Shown here: positions 61,833-64,000 of the stretch, piece after piece
Layout of the letters: each line of letters starts with the position of its first letter
Numbering within the stretch: position 1 is the first letter of the stretch
DNA from: Sphingobacterium spiritivorum ATCC 33861
GTDB lineage: Bacteria > Bacteroidota > Bacteroidia > Sphingobacteriales > Sphingobacteriaceae
Reading direction: 5' to 3'
DNA: 64,000 nucleotides
NCBI RefSeq assembly: GCF_000143765.1
Contig: NZ_GL379770.1
Coordinates: forward strand, 1,390,903 to 1,454,902
The notes under the pieces: generated by a model
Told to the model about the DNA's origin: nothing
Databases searched by the model: none
Seen by the model: the letters and a program-made list of their open reading frames with translations, nothing else
Program-made: the position numbers and the translations under genes

Positions 61833-62901
61833 AGAGCAGATCATAGAGGTATTGGATTATATCCGAAGTAAAAGAGAAAATAAAGAATCATTTGTCTGCG
61901 ATGAGGAAGCTATTGCAGCTTCTTATCAGAAAAGCGGATATAGCGAATCGCTGGCTATCAAGATTCTTTCCATATTTGGAGGTCTGCTGGCCAGCCTGGC
62001 TTTTGTTGGTTTTTTACTTATCAGCGGACTGTATGACTCCGGTATTGGTCTTGTTATACTGGGTTTTGTTTGTATTGTAATAGCCGTGTTGGTGAATAAA
62101 AAAAGTGATAAAATTATTCTGGATACTGTGACGGTATTGTTTTACATCATTGGATTTGTGCTTATGACAATGGGCTTTAATAAGTTTAAAATGGAAGATA
62201 GCAGTATCCTTTTGATCTTTATTCTTATAGCTTCCTGTTCCCTGATGATTGTACATAACTATATCCTTTCCTTTATATCCATTCTGATCCTAAATGGTTG
62301 TATATTCGGCCTGATCCTGACTAATGATGCCTAGAATATGATTCATATTCAGATCGCTGTACTAACTGTGTTGGTCAGCTATACTATGCTGAATGAAGCG
62401 AAGATCATTACGAGCACTAAAGTATTATCCCGACTTTATAAACCTGTAAGAGCCGGACTGATCTTTTCATTTTTGGTGCTGCTGATCTTTTTGGGTAAGA
62501 AGGGAATGATCGCTCTTTCTCCGGAATATATATGGGTTTCCGCTGTGCTGATCTTTTTGGCAATAGGGTATTTGATGTTGAAGTTATCGGATATATTGCA
62601 TGTTGCAGGTGTCATCCAAAGAACTGTAATTTGTATTCTTAGTATACTGGTTTTATTACCTACAGTATGGTCGCCTGCAATATCAGGAGCAATATTGATT
62701 ATCCTTCTGAGCTTTTATGTGAATTATAAGACAGGACTGATTGCCGGAGTGATCGCTTTTATTTATTTTATTTCTCAGTATTACTACGATCTCAATTTTA
62801 CATTACTGACTAAATCCATATTGCTGATCTCATTAGGAATTCTATTTCTGGCACTCTATTTATTTACCCGTAAAAGCCTGACTAAACATGAAAAAGTATA
62901 A
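61822..62901 (+). pseudogene. DUF4401 membrane protein interrupted by an in-frame TAG
   Basis: Frames 61822-62334 (170 residues) and 62338-62901 (187 residues) are in the same phase, separated by TAG at 62332-62334 (..LTNDA-stop-NMIHIQ..). Joined, they give about 359 residues, the normal DUF4401 length, with a cytoplasmic N-terminus (FVCDEEAIAASYQKSGYSES) and about ten membrane helices spanning both halves. A Trp (TGG), Gln or Glu codon mutated to TAG would explain it. Internal ATG 62338 lies right after the stop, so a separate C-terminal half could in principle be made. Its neighbours on both sides are intact. Confidence 0.85.
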
Positions 62902-63382
62902 GTGGTTTATCATACTCTTTAATCTGCTTCTGTTGCTGGGGTATTTTACATATTCGATCCGAGCGAAAGAAGAAATATTGGATGAAGGTCAGTTGGTTTT
63001 ATTAGAGCTGGCACCCGTCGATCCGCGTTCACTTATGCAGGGGGATTATATGAACCTGCGTTATGCTATTTCGAGGGATATAGATACGGAAACCGAAAAA
63101 TTATCAAGAAGGGGATATTGTGTTATAAAAATTGATGGGCATGGAGTAGGGAAGAAGGTTCGTTTTCAACGGGATCCCAGTCCGTTAGATAAAGGTGAAT
63201 ATCTGATTAAGTATACATCGCCGAATGAATGGATTATCAATATCGGAGCGGAATCTTTTTTCTTTCAGGAAGGGCATGCTGAAAAATATGAACGCGCAAA
63301 ATACGGGGCATTAAGGATCGATAAAAACGGTAATAGTCTGTTAGTGGGTTTATATGATCAGGGGCATAAAGAAATAAAGTAA
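62888..63382 (+). CDS. GDYxxLxY domain protein
   Basis: A 164-residue protein with an N-terminal membrane segment (about 6-24) and a periplasmic domain. The family motif is SLMQGDYMNLRYAISRD (residues about 48-64), which contains GDY-x-x-L-x-Y. ELAPVDPRSL just ahead of it and the late EGHAEKYERAKYGALRID are also typical. The function is not known. It overlaps the DUF4401 gene by 14 bases and belongs with the DUF2157/DUF4401 pair. Confidence 0.9.
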   Translation: MKKYKWFIILFNLLLLLGYFTYSIRAKEEILDEGQLVLLELAPVDPRSLMQGDYMNLRYAISRDIDTETEKLSRRGYCVIKIDGHGVGKKVRFQRDPSPLDKGEYLIKYTSPNEWIINIGAESFFFQEGHAEKYERAKYGALRIDKNGNSLLVGLYDQGHKEIK

Positions 63383-63943
63383 CAGTAATTCCTATACGAA
63401 CAGGATATACATATCGTCAGACTATCTCGCTCAGGACTATAGAATCTGTCAGAGCCACTTGGTTAGCTAATTCTTGGCAGATCCGTGTGCCATCTTTTTA
63501 GTCTGAAGATCATTATTATTAGATACTTATCCCTTCTCTTTATTAAAATCTCTTTTATAGCATTGGTAAATAGTTCAATAGTTGTTGAGCTAATTGTTCA
63601 GTAGGCATTTTTTTAAGTTCTTTTATTCAAACATACACCTGCTACAAGCCTGTTTTCGCGACAGCAAGTTTTAAATTTCATAATTATCAATCCAATTTGA
63701 CAGCCTCTAAAGCTGCTGAAGCATATCTTATGCTTACTCCTTAAATAAAGATTAAATAGTTCAATCATAATGAGTTAATTATTCAATTTTCGAATGTTCA
63801 TTTCTTTTAGTTTAGCTCTGTATAATCATTATAACATAACCAATAGATTTTGTCAGGTAACAGAGCAGTGTGAATTTTGATCGTTCGAAAAAGTAAAATA
63901 ACAGAAATGGTTAGATAAATAACAAACACGAAATTACAAAATT
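63383..63943. other. 561-base AT-rich intergenic region
   Basis: No convincing ORF, terminator or repeat found. A short minus-strand frame near 63560-63610 could be a gene remnant, but it is too short to support. The promoter of the gene starting at 63944 should be here. Confidence 0.5.
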
Positions 63944-64000
63944 ATGAAAACACAAAAATTAAAGATTGCCCTCGGCTTAGCGTTTGCGATGTCGGTCCTG
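63944..64000 (+). CDS. Start of a secreted protein gene (cut by window end)
   Basis: An ATG at 63944 opens a frame that runs to the window edge and encodes 19 residues, MKTQKLKIALGLAFAMSVL. A Lys-rich start followed by a hydrophobic stretch is a typical signal peptide. The spacing from an AT-rich leader (AACAAACACGAAATTACAAA) fits Bacteroidota translation starts. The family cannot be known from this fragment. Confidence 0.6.
   Translation, partial: MKTQKLKIALGLAFAMSVL

Noticed and set aside
60101..62334. Use of TGA or TAG as sense codons to explain the two interrupted genes
   Set aside because: TGA ends other genes in the window (for example at 2559-2561) and Trp is encoded by TGG throughout, so the standard bacterial code applies.
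63383..63943. Gene remnant on the minus strand in the last intergenic region
   Set aside because: The frame is very short with stops close by and no recognisable motif.

Overview
The window is a chromosomal segment from a member of the Bacteroidota, most probably Sphingobacteriaceae and plausibly Sphingobacterium. The evidence is a SusC/SusD pair, further TonB-dependent receptors with carboxypeptidase-like N-terminal domains, a DUF4249 lipoprotein, a DUF5686 protein, DUF2490, tandem DUF4377 plus META, and AT-rich intergenic DNA with weak Shine-Dalgarno signals. The genus is an inference from gene content. No rRNA, tRNA, CRISPR array, transposase or phage gene was recognised.

Layout. 1-2.6 kb: the end of an operon with a TonB-dependent receptor (cut by the window edge), a CxxC thioredoxin-like protein, a 55-residue ORF, a TPR-like protein and a GufA-type ZIP metal transporter. 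2.6-4.5 kb: a DinB/YfiT-like protein, a RibD/DHFR-like reductase and a lipoprotein. 4.8-9.5 kb: a SusC/SusD nutrient uptake pair closed by a strong terminator. 9.6-11.4 kb: a DUF2975/HTH pair and ispE. 11.5-16.9 kb: an AT-rich accessory locus on the minus strand. It holds a lipoprotein with an HExxH motif, two 307-residue secreted paralogues at either end of the array, and between them four tandem secreted paralogues that resemble a TonB C-terminal domain and share two conserved cysteines.

17.3-30.7 kb: an ATP-cone/nuclease gene overlapping a LOG-family gene, an Lrp-regulated EamA exporter, a CocE-type hydrolase, a FUSC protein, a large FAD/Fe-S dehydrogenase and two secreted hydrolase-like proteins, then an intergenic region with several copies of two palindrome-rich repeats. 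31.1-39.2 kb: a TonB receptor with a DUF4249 lipoprotein, a polysaccharide deacetylase, a TolC plus membrane-fusion-protein pair without a permease, a helix-hairpin-helix protein and apt. 39.3-51.2 kb: housekeeping and stress genes (VOC, SRPBCC, DUF5686, RluA-family synthase, aldo/keto reductase, Dps, fabV, YceI, 2-hydroxyacid dehydrogenase). 51.5-56.2 kb: amino acid biosynthesis, with serC and a short serA followed by lysC and lysA. 56.3-64 kb: a DUF4377/META protein, a methyltransferase, an acetyltransferase and a DUF2157/DUF4401/GDYxxLxY membrane cluster.

Two things deserve most attention. First, the 11.5-16.9 kb array has the look of a lineage-specific, recombining surface or secreted system and I recognise no described counterpart. 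Second, three genes within about 5 kb (58.2-62.9 kb) are each broken by one small lesion: a one-base frameshift in a DinB-like gene, a TGA in the nucleophile elbow of an alpha/beta hydrolase, and a TAG in the middle of a DUF4401 gene. All three can be read directly from the sequence.
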